DNA from: JAZTYK01 sp045636925
Lineage (GTDB): Bacteria; Bacillota; Clostridia; Oscillospirales; Butyricicoccaceae
Direction of reading: 5' to 3'
Assembly (NCBI GenBank): GCA_045636925.1
Contig: JAZTYK010000012.1
Coordinates: 1 to 34,909, forward strand
Length of the DNA stretch: 34,909 bases
The translations under genes and the position numbers were made by a program. Shown piece after piece: positions 15,179-22,803 of this stretch. The stretch's first letter is position 1, and each line of letters starts with the position of its first letter. Below the pieces are notes generated by a model, which saw nothing but the letters and a program-made list of their open reading frames with translations, searched no databases and was not told the DNA's origin.

Positions 15179-16774
15179 ATGATCACAGTATCCGACGTCA
15201 GCATTACCTTTGACCGCCAGACTCTGTTCAAGCATGTAGACTTAAAGTTCACCCCCGGCAACTGTTACGGCATCATCGGTGCCAACGGCGCCGGCAAATC
15301 CACCTTTCTGAAAATTCTGGAGGGCAGAAAAGAGCCCTCTACCGGCACTGTTTCCATGCCCAAGGAAATGCGCATGTCTGTGCTGAAGCAGGACCACTTC
15401 GCATATGATGAGTATTCCGTTCTGGATACCATCATCATGGGCAACAAGCATCTGTATGATGTTTGGAAAGAAAAGGATGCCCTGTATATGAAAGAAGATT
15501 TCACCGATGAAGACGGCATGCGCGCCGCCGAGTTGGAGGGATTGTATGCCGATATGGGCGGTTGGGAAAGCGAAAGCGATGCGTCCCGTCTGATTCAGGG
15601 CCTGGGTCTGGATGAAAGCATTCTGGAAGGCCAGATGGCAACCCTGCCTGACAGCGACAAGGTGAAGGTGCTGCTGGCCCAGGCATTGTTCGGCAACCCT
15701 GACATTATTCTGCTGGACGAGCCCACCAACCAGCTGGATATCGATGCCATCGCCTGGCTGGAGGAGTTTCTCATCGAGTATCCCGGCACAGTCATCGTGG
15801 TGTCTCACGACCGTCACTTCTTGAACAATGTGTGTACTCACATTGTTGACATCGACTACGGCCAGATCAAAATGTACGTTGGTAACTATGAGTTCTGGTA
15901 TGAATCCAGCCAGCTGATCCAGAAGCTGATCAAGCAGCAGAACAAGCGCGCAGAAGAAAAGATCGCAGATCTGCAGAACTTCATCGCCCGCTTCTCTGCC
16001 AACAAGTCCAAGTCCCGTCAGGCGACCAGCCGTAAGAAGCTGCTGGAAAAGCTGACCATCGAAGAACTGCCTGCGTCTTCCCGTCGTTATCCCTTCGTTG
16101 GCTTCAGCCCCGACCGCGAACCCGGCAAGGAGATTCTGGAGGTTCATGATCTGTGTAAGACCATCGACGGTCAGCAGGTGCTCTGCAATGTTTCTTTCCG
16201 CCTGCAGCGCACCGACAAGGTAGCCATTCTGGCCGAAAACGAGCTGGCGGTCACCGCACTGCTGAAGATCATCGCCGGCGAGGATGAAGCCGACAGCGGC
16301 AGCTTCAAATGGGGCGGCACCACCAGCATGAGCTATTTCCCCAAGGATAACGGCGCTTTCTTTGACGATGTGGATCTGCACCTCATCGAATGGCTGCGTC
16401 AGTATTCTCCCACCGAAGATACCGAGACCTTCCTCCGTGGCTTCCTGGGCCGCATGCTGTTCTCCGGTGATGAGGTGTTTAAGCCGGTCAAGGTGCTGTC
16501 CGGTGGTGAGCGTGTCCGCTGCATGCTGTCCCGCATGATGCTGTTCGGCAGCAATGTGCTGGTGCTGGATCAGCCCACCAACCATCTGGACCTGGAAAGC
16601 ATCACTGCTGTCAACAATGGCTTGCGTGATTTCAAGGGCGTAGTGGTTTTTGCTTCTCATGACCACGAGTTTATCGAAACGGTGGCTAACCGCATCATCG
16701 AGATCACTGACAACGGCATTATTGACCGTGCCTGCACCTACGATGAGTATCTGGCTTGGAAGCATGAGCGCTGA
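15179..16774 (+). CDS. ABC-F family ATPase (YbiT-like), with only one intact composite ATP site
   Basis: A 531-residue soluble protein with two ABC ATPase domains and no membrane part, resembling YbiT: shared features include HIVDIDYGQIKMYVGNY, the linker RFSANKSKSRQATSR and the C-terminal YDEYLAWK. ABC-F proteins act on ribosomes as translation factors or in antibiotic protection. Domain 1 has Walker A GANGAGKS (34-41) and Walker B IILLDE (E181), but its signature is LPDSDK instead of LSGGE. Domain 2 has a lost Walker A (AENELAVT, 352-359) and a Walker B ending in Gln (VLVLDQ, Q465), but a perfect signature LSGGE (440-444). In the head-to-tail dimer geometry this leaves one good and one dead site. 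AAAGGAG precedes the ATG. Confidence 0.92.
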   Translation: MITVSDVSITFDRQTLFKHVDLKFTPGNCYGIIGANGAGKSTFLKILEGRKEPSTGTVSMPKEMRMSVLKQDHFAYDEYSVLDTIIMGNKHLYDVWKEKDALYMKEDFTDEDGMRAAELEGLYADMGGWESESDASRLIQGLGLDESILEGQMATLPDSDKVKVLLAQALFGNPDIILLDEPTNQLDIDAIAWLEEFLIEYPGTVIVVSHDRHFLNNVCTHIVDIDYGQIKMYVGNYEFWYESSQLIQKLIKQQNKRAEEKIADLQNFIARFSANKSKSRQATSRKKLLEKLTIEELPASSRRYPFVGFSPDREPGKEILEVHDLCKTIDGQQVLCNVSFRLQRTDKVAILAENELAVTALLKIIAGEDEADSGSFKWGGTTSMSYFPKDNGAFFDDVDLHLIEWLRQYSPTEDTETFLRGFLGRMLFSGDEVFKPVKVLSGGERVRCMLSRMMLFGSNVLVLDQPTNHLDLESITAVNNGLRDFKGVVVFASHDHEFIETVANRIIEITDNGIIDRACTYDEYLAWKHER

Positions 16775-16794
16775 TTTTTAACAAAAATATACCC

Positions 16795-16831
16795 TACCGG
16801 GGCAGGAGATTACTTCTGCCCCGGTATTTTT
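16795..16831 (+). terminator. Intrinsic terminator of the ABC-F gene
   Basis: An 11-bp stem TACCGGGGCAG/CTGCCCCGGTA with a 10-nt loop, then TTTTTCTT. The -35 box of the next promoter starts at once after it. Confidence 0.88.
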
Positions 16832-16832
16832 C

Positions 16833-16861
16833 TTGACAAAGTGAGGAAAACACGATATGAT
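16833..16861 (+). promoter_or_regulatory. sigma-A promoter of the M23 peptidase gene
   Basis: TTGACA (16833-16838), 17-nt spacer, TATGAT (16856-16861). Confidence 0.78.
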
Positions 16862-16866
16862 AAGGC

Positions 16867-16883
16867 TGTAACTATTTTGTAAT
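16867..16883 (+). promoter_or_regulatory. WalR-box-like direct repeat
   Basis: TGTAAC, five bases (TATTT), then TGTAAT. This matches the published WalR (YycF) consensus TGTWAH-N5-TGTWAH. It lies at the expected transcription start of a cell-wall peptidase gene, the class of gene WalRK controls in Firmicutes. A site over +1 would more likely repress than activate. Confidence 0.5.
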
Positions 16884-16926
16884 CTTTTGATGTTTTCGTG
16901 TTACTCTCTGGAAAGGAGATTCCCCC

Positions 16927-18597
16927 ATGCGCATTGCTGTTCTTCCCGGCAATCCGTTCCGTTATCGCGGCACCCGCAGTGGTACGCTGCGTCGTATGTG
17001 GATCCGGTTGAAGTTAAATATTCATCGTTACGCCCGGTTGGGTACATCCACCACCTCAATTTCCGGCATGTTGGGCGTGGCCAGTTCTCTTTTGGGTTTG
17101 ATTGCCTTTGGTATGCGTTTTTTGAACGGCGGCCTGCATAAGGTCGTCGATTGGTTACGTCCCCGGGCAAAAAAACTGTTTGAGCAGAGCCTGTCGCTGC
17201 TGTACACACTGCAAAAGTTATTGCGTCGCATACATGGGGGCATTGTCGGTGCCTTGCATGTACAGGCGCTTCGCCCTCGGGATCGTGTGGTTCCCGTTTT
17301 GGCATTGGCATCTGCCACGATCATGGTGTTTTCACTGTTGTTCTTTGGCCTTGGAATCGAGGTCAAGCTGGACGGCGAGACCATCGGCTATCTGCAAAGT
17401 GCATCTCAGCTGAAGGAAGTTGTCTCTAATGTAGAAAACAAGGCTACAGAGTATTTTGGTGTGCCCTATCATTACAGCGGTGAGCTAACATATTCTCTGG
17501 TTTATCTGAAGGGAAGCCCTGTCTCCAGTGCCAACGATATGGAGAACCTGCTGTTTTCCTCCATTGAAAATCTGGAAAAAACCTATGCCGTCAAGATTGA
17601 CGATCAAATTATTGCCACCAATAAGAGCCGTACGGCCCTGCAGATGATGCTGAAGCGCATCCTTGGTGCCGCCGGCACGACAATGGGATCGGTCAAGACG
17701 GAGTTCCTGCAGAACGTGCAGATTGTGCCTTCCAGTCTTGATTCGCGTTATGAGATGAGCATTGCAGATTTGGAAGCCTTGCTGGGACAAAGCCGCAAAG
17801 AAACCCAGTTTTATACTGTGGTCAAGGGCGACACGGTGGGTCGCATTGCCTCCAAACATGACATGACGGTCAGCCAGCTGAAAGCGCTGAATCCCAGTCA
17901 GAACCTGAATAAAATCTACCCCGGTGACAAGGTCACAGTTTCCGCTGCAGTACCGTATCTGTCCGTCAAGCAGACCATTACCGAGACCTACAGCGAGAAA
18001 ATTGCTTACGGTACTACCATCGAATACTCTGATTCCATGTACTCCGGCACTTCCAAGATTAAAAAAGCGGGCACTTACGGCAGCGCAACCGTTACTGCTG
18101 ATGTGGTCTATGTAAATGGCGTCGAGCAGGAGCGCATGGTGCTGTCTTACGAAGTCACCACGGAACCCGTAAACCAGATCAAGCTGGTGGGTACCAAAGC
18201 CCGTCCCAAGACTATGGCTACCGGCCACTTTATCAAGCCGGTGGTGGGAACGGTATCTGCCTCCTATGGCAAATATCCCACGCTGAGCGGCACACATACC
18301 GGTATCGACTGGCGTGCGCCCAAGGGTACCACCATCAAGGCTTCTGACGGCGGTAAAGTAATCTGGTCCGGCTGGAAGGGTAATTACGGTTATCTGGTAA
18401 TCATTGACCATGAAAATGGCTACCAGACCTATTACGCCCACTGCAGCAAGTTGATCGTGAAAAAGGGAGAGCGTGTCTATCAGGGACAGAAGATCGCAGA
18501 GGTGGGCACCACCGGCCGTTCTACCGGCAACCATCTACACTTCGAAGTGCGCTACAACGGCAAGCATCAGAATCCGTTGAAGTATGTCAAAAAATAA
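16927..18597 (+). CDS. Membrane-anchored LysM-G5-M23 peptidoglycan endopeptidase
   Basis: A 556-residue cell-wall enzyme. A long basic N-terminal region (1-120) precedes one clear transmembrane helix (about 122-143, PVLALASATIMVFSLLFFGL), so the C-terminal part is outside the cell. Then come an unassigned domain (about 145-290), a LysM peptidoglycan-binding domain (about 294-338, FYTVVKGDTVGRIASKH), a G5 domain (about 344-424) and an M23 metallopeptidase (about 454-552) with zinc ligands H457 and D461 (HTGID), H505 and H536/H538 (NHLHFE). It probably cuts peptide cross-links. A second hydrophobic patch at 45-65 may be another membrane segment. AAAGGAG precedes the ATG; the promoter carries a WalR-like box. 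Confidence 0.92.
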   Translation: MRIAVLPGNPFRYRGTRSGTLRRMWIRLKLNIHRYARLGTSTTSISGMLGVASSLLGLIAFGMRFLNGGLHKVVDWLRPRAKKLFEQSLSLLYTLQKLLRRIHGGIVGALHVQALRPRDRVVPVLALASATIMVFSLLFFGLGIEVKLDGETIGYLQSASQLKEVVSNVENKATEYFGVPYHYSGELTYSLVYLKGSPVSSANDMENLLFSSIENLEKTYAVKIDDQIIATNKSRTALQMMLKRILGAAGTTMGSVKTEFLQNVQIVPSSLDSRYEMSIADLEALLGQSRKETQFYTVVKGDTVGRIASKHDMTVSQLKALNPSQNLNKIYPGDKVTVSAAVPYLSVKQTITETYSEKIAYGTTIEYSDSMYSGTSKIKKAGTYGSATVTADVVYVNGVEQERMVLSYEVTTEPVNQIKLVGTKARPKTMATGHFIKPVVGTVSASYGKYPTLSGTHTGIDWRAPKGTTIKASDGGKVIWSGWKGNYGYLVIIDHENGYQTYYAHCSKLIVKKGERVYQGQKIAEVGTTGRSTGNHLHFEVRYNGKHQNPLKYVKK

Positions 18598-18758
18598 TTT
18601 CCTTCTTTTATAAAATCCGCGAGTGAGAAAGCAAGGCGTCCGCTGGGAAACCGGCGGATGCTTTGTCTTGTCAGACCGCTTATTGCCATTTGGTCAAAAC
18701 AATCCATGAAAATGGCATGGTTTTTTCAGTTAAAACGAAAAAAAGCCGTATAATTGGG
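18598..18758 (+). terminator. Two tandem terminators before rpmH
   Basis: The first hairpin (18636-18661) is an 11-bp G/C-rich stem closed by a GAAA tetraloop and followed by TTTGTCTT. The second pairs TGCCATTT (18684-18691) with AAATGGCA (18710-18717) and is followed by a T-run at 18721-18726. They separate the peptidase gene from the rpmH transcript. No ORF or DnaA-box cluster was seen in this gap. Confidence 0.7.
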
Positions 18759-18788
18759 TTGACAGAAGGGGGATTCATCGATTATAAT
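18759..18788 (+). promoter_or_regulatory. sigma-A promoter of rpmH
   Basis: Consensus TTGACA (18759-18764), 18-nt spacer, consensus TATAAT (18783-18788). It is the best promoter in the window, fitting a ribosomal protein gene. Confidence 0.85.
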
Positions 18789-18803
18789 GTATGATGCGTT
18801 ATT

Positions 18804-18848
18804 GACAGCGGCAAGGACTTCACCCTGTGGGGAGCCATTGCCGGTGTC
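18804..18848 (+). promoter_or_regulatory. Structured rpmH mRNA leader
   Basis: GACAGCGGCAA (18804-18814) can pair with TTGCCGGTGTC (18838-18848) with one mismatch, enclosing a smaller ACCC/GGGG hairpin. The structure ends 23 nt before the AGGAGGTGG ribosome site of rpmH. I do not recognise a known leader RNA family. Confidence 0.45.
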
Positions 18849-18882
18849 AACAATAGCCTAAATAAGCCAGGAGGTGGAATAC

Positions 18883-19017
18883 ATGGTTCGTACTTATCAG
18901 CCCAAGAAGCGTCAGCGCAGCAAGGAGCACGGTTTCATGAAGCGCATGCGTACCCGTAACGGCAGAAAAGTGCTGGCAAGAAGACGCGCAAAGGGTAGAG
19001 CTCGTCTGACCCACTGA
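18883..19017 (+). CDS. rpmH: 50S ribosomal protein L34
   Basis: A 44-residue, very basic protein with the full L34 pattern: MVRTYQPKKRQRSKEHGF, then MKRMRTRNGRKVLARRRAKG and RLTH at the end. It binds 23S rRNA in the large subunit. AGGAGGTGG lies 8 nt before the ATG. It is the first gene of the usual rpmH-rnpA-yidD-yidC-khpB cluster. In many bacteria dnaA diverges from it, but here a cell-wall peptidase gene lies upstream. Confidence 0.98.
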   Translation: MVRTYQPKKRQRSKEHGFMKRMRTRNGRKVLARRRAKGRARLTH

Positions 19018-19028
19018 TCCCTGTAATT

Positions 19029-19057
19029 AAGACCGCGTCTCTGCGGTCTTAAATTTT
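19029..19057 (+). terminator. Terminator or attenuator between rpmH and rnpA
   Basis: An 8-bp stem AAGACCGC/GCGGTCTT with a 6-nt loop, followed by AAATTTTT. As rnpA has no evident promoter of its own, it probably acts as a leaky attenuator that makes rpmH mRNA more abundant than the rest of the operon. Confidence 0.75.
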
Positions 19058-19141
19058 TATTCTGCGGATTTTTCTTCCTTTGTCTGACACCGGCACAGAA
19101 GAAATAAGACGCAAACCCATGATCGGTTGGTGAACAAACCC

Positions 19142-19495
19142 ATGCAAAACACAGTGTCGATCAAACAGAATCCACTGTTCCGCGCCTGCTATGGCCACGG
19201 TAAAACGGCCGCGCGGAAAACCATGGCGGTGTATGTGCTGAAAAGCCGCCAAAAAACGATAAACCAACTGGGTATTACCGTGTCGGTAAAATTGGGTACT
19301 GCTGTTGTGCGTAACCGGTTCCGTCGCCGTCTGCGTGAGGCGTATCGCCTTGCAGAACCCCGGCTCAAGACCGGATACAGCATTGTCATCGTTGCGCGCC
19401 ATGGCGGCATCGATGCCCCCTTCGCCCTGCTGCAGCGAGATTTGGATTTGCTGCTTGATAAGCTGGGTCTGTTGGAGCAGCACCATGATGCGTAA
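19142..19495 (+). CDS. rnpA: Ribonuclease P protein component
   Basis: The protein subunit of RNase P, which helps the catalytic RNA process pre-tRNA 5' ends. About 117 residues from the ATG at 19142 (MQNTVSIKQNPLF). The RNR signature is present in TAVVRNRFRRRLREAYR, followed by IVIVARHG. The start is uncertain: a GTG at 19130 and TTG at 19127 are in frame and none has a good ribosome site, which suggests low translation or read-in from upstream. It overlaps yidD by 11 nt. Confidence 0.95.
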   Translation: MQNTVSIKQNPLFRACYGHGKTAARKTMAVYVLKSRQKTINQLGITVSVKLGTAVVRNRFRRRLREAYRLAEPRLKTGYSIVIVARHGGIDAPFALLQRDLDLLLDKLGLLEQHHDA

Positions 19496-19733
19496 CATCT
19501 TGCTTGCATTCATTCGATTTTACCGCAAACATCTGTCCGGCCTCAAATCGACACCTACTTGTCGATTCATGCCTACCTGTTCAGAGTATGCTTATGAGGC
19601 CATCCAGCGCTTTGGCGCCCTTCGCGGCGGTGCGCTGGCTTTCTGGAGGATCTTGCGCTGCAACCCCTTTGGAGGCAGCGGCTATGACCCGGTACCAGAT
19701 CATTTTCACTTTGGAAAGAAGGATATTCACTAA
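19485..19733 (+). CDS. yidD: Membrane protein insertion efficiency factor YidD
   Basis: An 82-residue protein with the family pattern: IRFYRKHLSGLKSTPTCRFM, PTCSEYAYEAIQRFGALRGG, then the C-terminal RCNPFGGSGYDPVP. The cysteines in TCRF, PTCSEY and RCNP are conserved in the family. YidD is a small amphipathic inner-membrane protein that assists YidC. The ATG at 19485 overlaps rnpA by 11 nt, and the stop overlaps the yidC start by one base (TAATG), so all three are translationally coupled. Confidence 0.95.
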   Translation: MMRNILLAFIRFYRKHLSGLKSTPTCRFMPTCSEYAYEAIQRFGALRGGALAFWRILRCNPFGGSGYDPVPDHFHFGKKDIH

Positions 19734-20608
19734 TGTTTCAATTTCTTTATGACCTGATTTCCACGCCTTTTGGCTATGTAATGCGCTTTATTTACGAGTT
19801 CGTGGGCAGCTATGGTCTGTCCATCGTGCTGTTCTCTCTGTTGATCAAGATTCTGACCCTGCCCCTGACCATCAAGCAGAAGAAGAGTATGTTCAAGACC
19901 CAGCGCATTCAGCCTAAGATCCAGCAGCTGCAGAAGCAGTACGGTAAAGATCCGAACCGTCTGCGTGAAGAAATGCAGAACCTGTATGACAAAGAAGGCG
20001 TGACTCCCATGTCCGGCTGCGGCACCACCCTGCTGATGTTCCCTCTGCTCATCGGTGTTTATGGTGTTGTATCCCAGCCCCTGACCTATTTCATGCAGCT
20101 GACCGGTGACCAGATTACCGCAATTGCAGAACGCCTGAGCTATGCAATGAGTAGTGGCTACGGTGCACAGATCGGTCTGGCCGGCCAGATTTTTGAAAAC
20201 TTCGATACGATCGCTGATATTTCTGAAAAGCTGCTGCAGGTCGATTTCAACTTTGCCTTTATCAATCTGGCTTCTGTTCCCAGCTTCAAGGAGCCCAGCC
20301 TGCTGTGGGTGATTCCCATCATTTCCGGCTTGACCGCTTATATGCAGAGCCTGATGACCAAGTGGTCTCAGAAGCGCAACACCCCCGTCAGCAAGAAGAA
20401 AAAGAGCAATGATCCCGATCCCACTGCACAAACCAACGCCATGATGACCTGGATGATGCCTGCCATGTCCCTGTACTTCTGCTTCATCATGCCCTGCGGT
20501 CTGGGTCTGTACTGGATCGCCAACAACGTGTTCAGTATTGCACAGGAATATCTGCTGCAGAAGTGGCTGATCGATCCCATGCTGGAAACTGAAGAAGGAG
20601 ACCTGTAA
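19733..20608 (+). CDS. yidC: Membrane protein insertase YidC (Oxa1 family)
   Basis: A 291-residue Gram-positive-type YidC that inserts proteins into the membrane alone or with Sec. Membrane segments: about 25-45 (YGLSIVLFSLLIKILTLPLT), about 99-115, about 190-206 and about 235-265. The cytoplasmic hairpin follows the first segment (IKQKKSMFKTQRIQPKIQQL, then PNRLREEMQNLYDKEGVTPM). The usual lipobox Cys at the extreme N-terminus is absent; the protein starts directly MFQFLYDLI. A lysine-rich linker (SKKKKS) lies before the last segments. It is coupled to yidD by TAATG and followed by khpB. Confidence 0.95.
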   Translation: MFQFLYDLISTPFGYVMRFIYEFVGSYGLSIVLFSLLIKILTLPLTIKQKKSMFKTQRIQPKIQQLQKQYGKDPNRLREEMQNLYDKEGVTPMSGCGTTLLMFPLLIGVYGVVSQPLTYFMQLTGDQITAIAERLSYAMSSGYGAQIGLAGQIFENFDTIADISEKLLQVDFNFAFINLASVPSFKEPSLLWVIPIISGLTAYMQSLMTKWSQKRNTPVSKKKKSNDPDPTAQTNAMMTWMMPAMSLYFCFIMPCGLGLYWIANNVFSIAQEYLLQKWLIDPMLETEEGDL

Positions 20609-20611
20609 TCC

Positions 20612-21346
20612 ATGGTAAAGTATATCGAAGCCAAGGGCGAAACACTGGAAGCCGCCCTGGAAAATGCTTGCAAAGAGCTGGGCTGCAGCCGGGATGATCT
20701 CGCTTCTTACGAAATGGTACAGATGCCTAAGGCCGGTTTCCTGGGCATTGGCCGTCAGCAGGCAATCGTCAAGGTAGAATACCGTACCAGCCCCGCCAGC
20801 CGCGCAGAAGAATTTCTGGCCGGCCTGCTGGAGCGCTTTGGCACTCCTGCCGAGATGTCTGTTACCGAAAATTACGAAGAAAAGACCATCAACATCCAGC
20901 TGAGCGGTGACAATATGGGCACCGTCATCGGCCATCGTGGCGATACACTGGATGCCCTGCAGTATCTGACCAGCATTGTGGCCAACCGTGAAGAAGATGA
21001 CCGTTGGCGCATCACGGTGGACACCGAAAACTATCGCGCAAAGCGCGAGGGTACGCTGGAAGTCCTGGCACAGAAGACCGCACAGAAGGCTCTGAAGTAC
21101 AAGAAGGCCGTGGCACTGGAGCCCATGAATCCCCATGAGCGCCGCATCATCCATGCAGCCCTGCAGGATGTAGAAGGTGTCACCACCTATTCTACCGGTT
21201 CCGAGCCCAACCGTAAGGTCATCGTCGCACCCGAAGGCACACAGCCTGTTCAGGCTGCTGCTCCCAAGAAGTCCGGCAACAGCCGCCGCCGTCGCGGCAG
21301 CCGTGGCCGCAAAGGTGCCGGCAAGACCGCACAGAGCGCGGAATAA
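20612..21346 (+). CDS. khpB: RNA-binding protein KhpB (Jag/EloR)
   Basis: A 244-residue protein. Domains in order: Jag-N (1-50, YIEAKGETLEAALENAC...KAGFLGIG), a KH-like domain of about 90-165 with the GxxG loop in VIGHRGDTLDAL, and an R3H domain of about 170-210 (MNPHERRIIHAAL). The tail (after about 220) is an Arg/Lys-rich disordered stretch (SRRRRGSRGRKGAG). KhpB binds many mRNAs and affects cell elongation in Firmicutes. GAAGGAG lies 12 nt before the ATG. In most relatives mnmE and mnmG follow; here the operon ends with a strong terminator. Confidence 0.95.
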   Translation: MVKYIEAKGETLEAALENACKELGCSRDDLASYEMVQMPKAGFLGIGRQQAIVKVEYRTSPASRAEEFLAGLLERFGTPAEMSVTENYEEKTINIQLSGDNMGTVIGHRGDTLDALQYLTSIVANREEDDRWRITVDTENYRAKREGTLEVLAQKTAQKALKYKKAVALEPMNPHERRIIHAALQDVEGVTTYSTGSEPNRKVIVAPEGTQPVQAAAPKKSGNSRRRRGSRGRKGAGKTAQSAE

Positions 21347-21360
21347 TATCATGCAATATC

Positions 21361-21394
21361 AAAACAGCGTGTGCAACTGCACACGCTGTTTTTG
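21361..21394 (+). terminator. Intrinsic terminator of the rpmH-khpB operon
   Basis: A 14-bp perfect stem AAAACAGCGTGTGC/GCACACGCTGTTTT with an AACT loop and trailing T residues. Confidence 0.92.
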
Positions 21395-21465
21395 CGTTTT
21401 CTGCGGTTTATCCGAGACCGCAAAAGGGCATTAAAGGCATGCCCCCCTAATAGGCCATTGATAAA

Positions 21466-21560
21466 ATCGATAATTCAAACAGCTTATAGCATATATGAAT
21501 TGGTAATTGACGGGAATATCGAATATAATGAAACCATCGATAGAAGTGAACAAGCTGTTT
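21466..21560 (+). promoter_or_regulatory. Promoter region with repeats ahead of the double-cubane/YedF operon
   Basis: An AT-rich stretch between two GC-rich genes. A likely promoter is TTGGTA (21500-21505), 18-nt spacer, TATAAT (21524-21529). Around it lie two direct copies of ATCGATA (21466-21472 and 21536-21542) and an inverted pair AAACAGCTT (21477-21485) and AAGCTGTTT (21552-21560). The symmetry around the promoter suggests an operator or a leader structure. The regulator is unknown. Confidence 0.5.
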
Positions 21561-21594
21561 AAAAAATCGTTTATTGACGAAAGGGGAGAGATGG

Positions 21595-22746
21595 ATGGAA
21601 CACACATTGCCCGCTGCTTTTGAAAGCTTTGGCGAAGCCCGGAGAAACGGCTTTCTAAACGTAAAGCAGATCAAGGAACAGGGAGGCAAGGTGGCCGGAA
21701 TTTTCTGCACCTTTACGCCGTTGGAACTGCTGGATGCTGCCGGGATCAGCCCGGTGAGTCTGTGTGGAATGAGTGACGAAACCATTCCCGATGCCGAAGC
21801 GCATCTGCCCAAAAATCTTTGTCCGCTCATCAAATCCAGTTACGGTTTTGCTCTTTCTGACAAATGCCCCTATACATATTTCTCCGATTTGATCGTGGGT
21901 GAGACCACTTGCGACGGAAAAAAGAAGATGTACGAGCTTCTTGGCAACCTGAAAAAGGTATATGTGCTAAAGCTGCCGCAAGGCGACAGTCCCGATGCAC
22001 TCCGGCTGTGGACGGCGGAATTGCAGCGCTTCCGCAACTACTTGGAAGAAACCTTTGGGCTTTCCATCACAGATGAAGCCTTGCGTCAGGCTTCTCGGGT
22101 GCGCAACGAGGAGCGCGCAGCACGCTGTGCGCTGATGGAACTGCAGCAGCAGGTTCCTCCGCCTGCTTGGGGCTATGATATCTGCAAGACCATGGACGGT
22201 GCCGGATTCCTGTTCGACAGAGAAGAAGTGATTGCAAAGCTGCAGGGTCTGCGTGAAAAGATCCTGCAGGAGGTTTGCACTGCCGGAGGAAGTCCGGTGC
22301 CGGCAGGTGCCAGGCGCATTTTGATCACCGGCTGTCCCATTGGCGGCGTGCTGGATAAAACTGTCCGCATCATCGAAGAGCGGGGTGGTGTGGTGGTTTG
22401 CTTTGAAAACTGCTCGGGCATCAAGGCGATGCTGCAGCAGGTGGATGCGGATGCGCCCGATATCATGGAAGCCATTGCCAAGAGGTATCTGGACATCGGC
22501 TGTGCGGTGATGAGCCCCAACACCAATCGGATGCAGCTGCTGCAGAAGCTGGTGGAGGAATATCAGGTAGACGGTGTGGTAGAAATTGACTTGCAGGCCT
22601 GTACGCCGTATACGGTAGAGGCTTATTCCGTCCGCAAGGTGATGGAGCAACTGAAGGTGCCCTGCCTGACCCTGGAGACCGATTATGCGAAATCTGATGC
22701 AGGCCAGTTGTCCACCCGTCTGGAAGCCTTTTTGGAACTACTGTAA
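21595..22746 (+). CDS. Double-cubane-cluster protein A (2-hydroxyacyl-CoA dehydratase D-component/BcrC family)
   Basis: A 383-residue member of the HgdB/BcrC/FldC-related superfamily. The pattern NLCPLIKSSYG (C76), CPYTYFSDLI (C91) and VGETTCDGKKKMYE (C106) is typical of the double-cubane-cluster proteins, in which Cys residues hold an [8Fe-9S] cluster that receives electrons from an ATP-driven activator. Other candidate ligands are C38 (IFCTF), C57, C273 (ENCSG), C303 (IGCAV) and C336 (QACTP). It ends TLETDYAKSDAGQL, a family hallmark. The ATG at 21595 is chosen because AAGGGGAG lies before it; a TTG seven codons upstream is unlikely. Substrate unknown. First gene of a seven-gene operon. Confidence 0.88.
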   Translation: MEHTLPAAFESFGEARRNGFLNVKQIKEQGGKVAGIFCTFTPLELLDAAGISPVSLCGMSDETIPDAEAHLPKNLCPLIKSSYGFALSDKCPYTYFSDLIVGETTCDGKKKMYELLGNLKKVYVLKLPQGDSPDALRLWTAELQRFRNYLEETFGLSITDEALRQASRVRNEERAARCALMELQQQVPPPAWGYDICKTMDGAGFLFDREEVIAKLQGLREKILQEVCTAGGSPVPAGARRILITGCPIGGVLDKTVRIIEERGGVVVCFENCSGIKAMLQQVDADAPDIMEAIAKRYLDIGCAVMSPNTNRMQLLQKLVEEYQVDGVVEIDLQACTPYTVEAYSVRKVMEQLKVPCLTLETDYAKSDAGQLSTRLEAFLELL

Positions 22747-22803
22747 AAACAAAGGAATTACAAAAACAACAAATATTTTAAGACAAACAGGAGGAATGTC
22801 ATC

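Noticed and set aside
15242..16765. Open frame of 507 codons antisense to the ABC-F gene
   Set aside because: Mirror of a gene with strong codon bias; no family motifs and no start signal.
18598..18882. Chromosomal origin next to rpmH
   Set aside because: No cluster of DnaA boxes and no dnaA gene; the gap is filled by two terminators, a promoter and the rpmH leader.
19730..21352. Open frame of 540 codons antisense to yidC and khpB
   Set aside because: Spans two well-identified genes and their junction on the other strand; low-complexity composition typical of a shadow frame.
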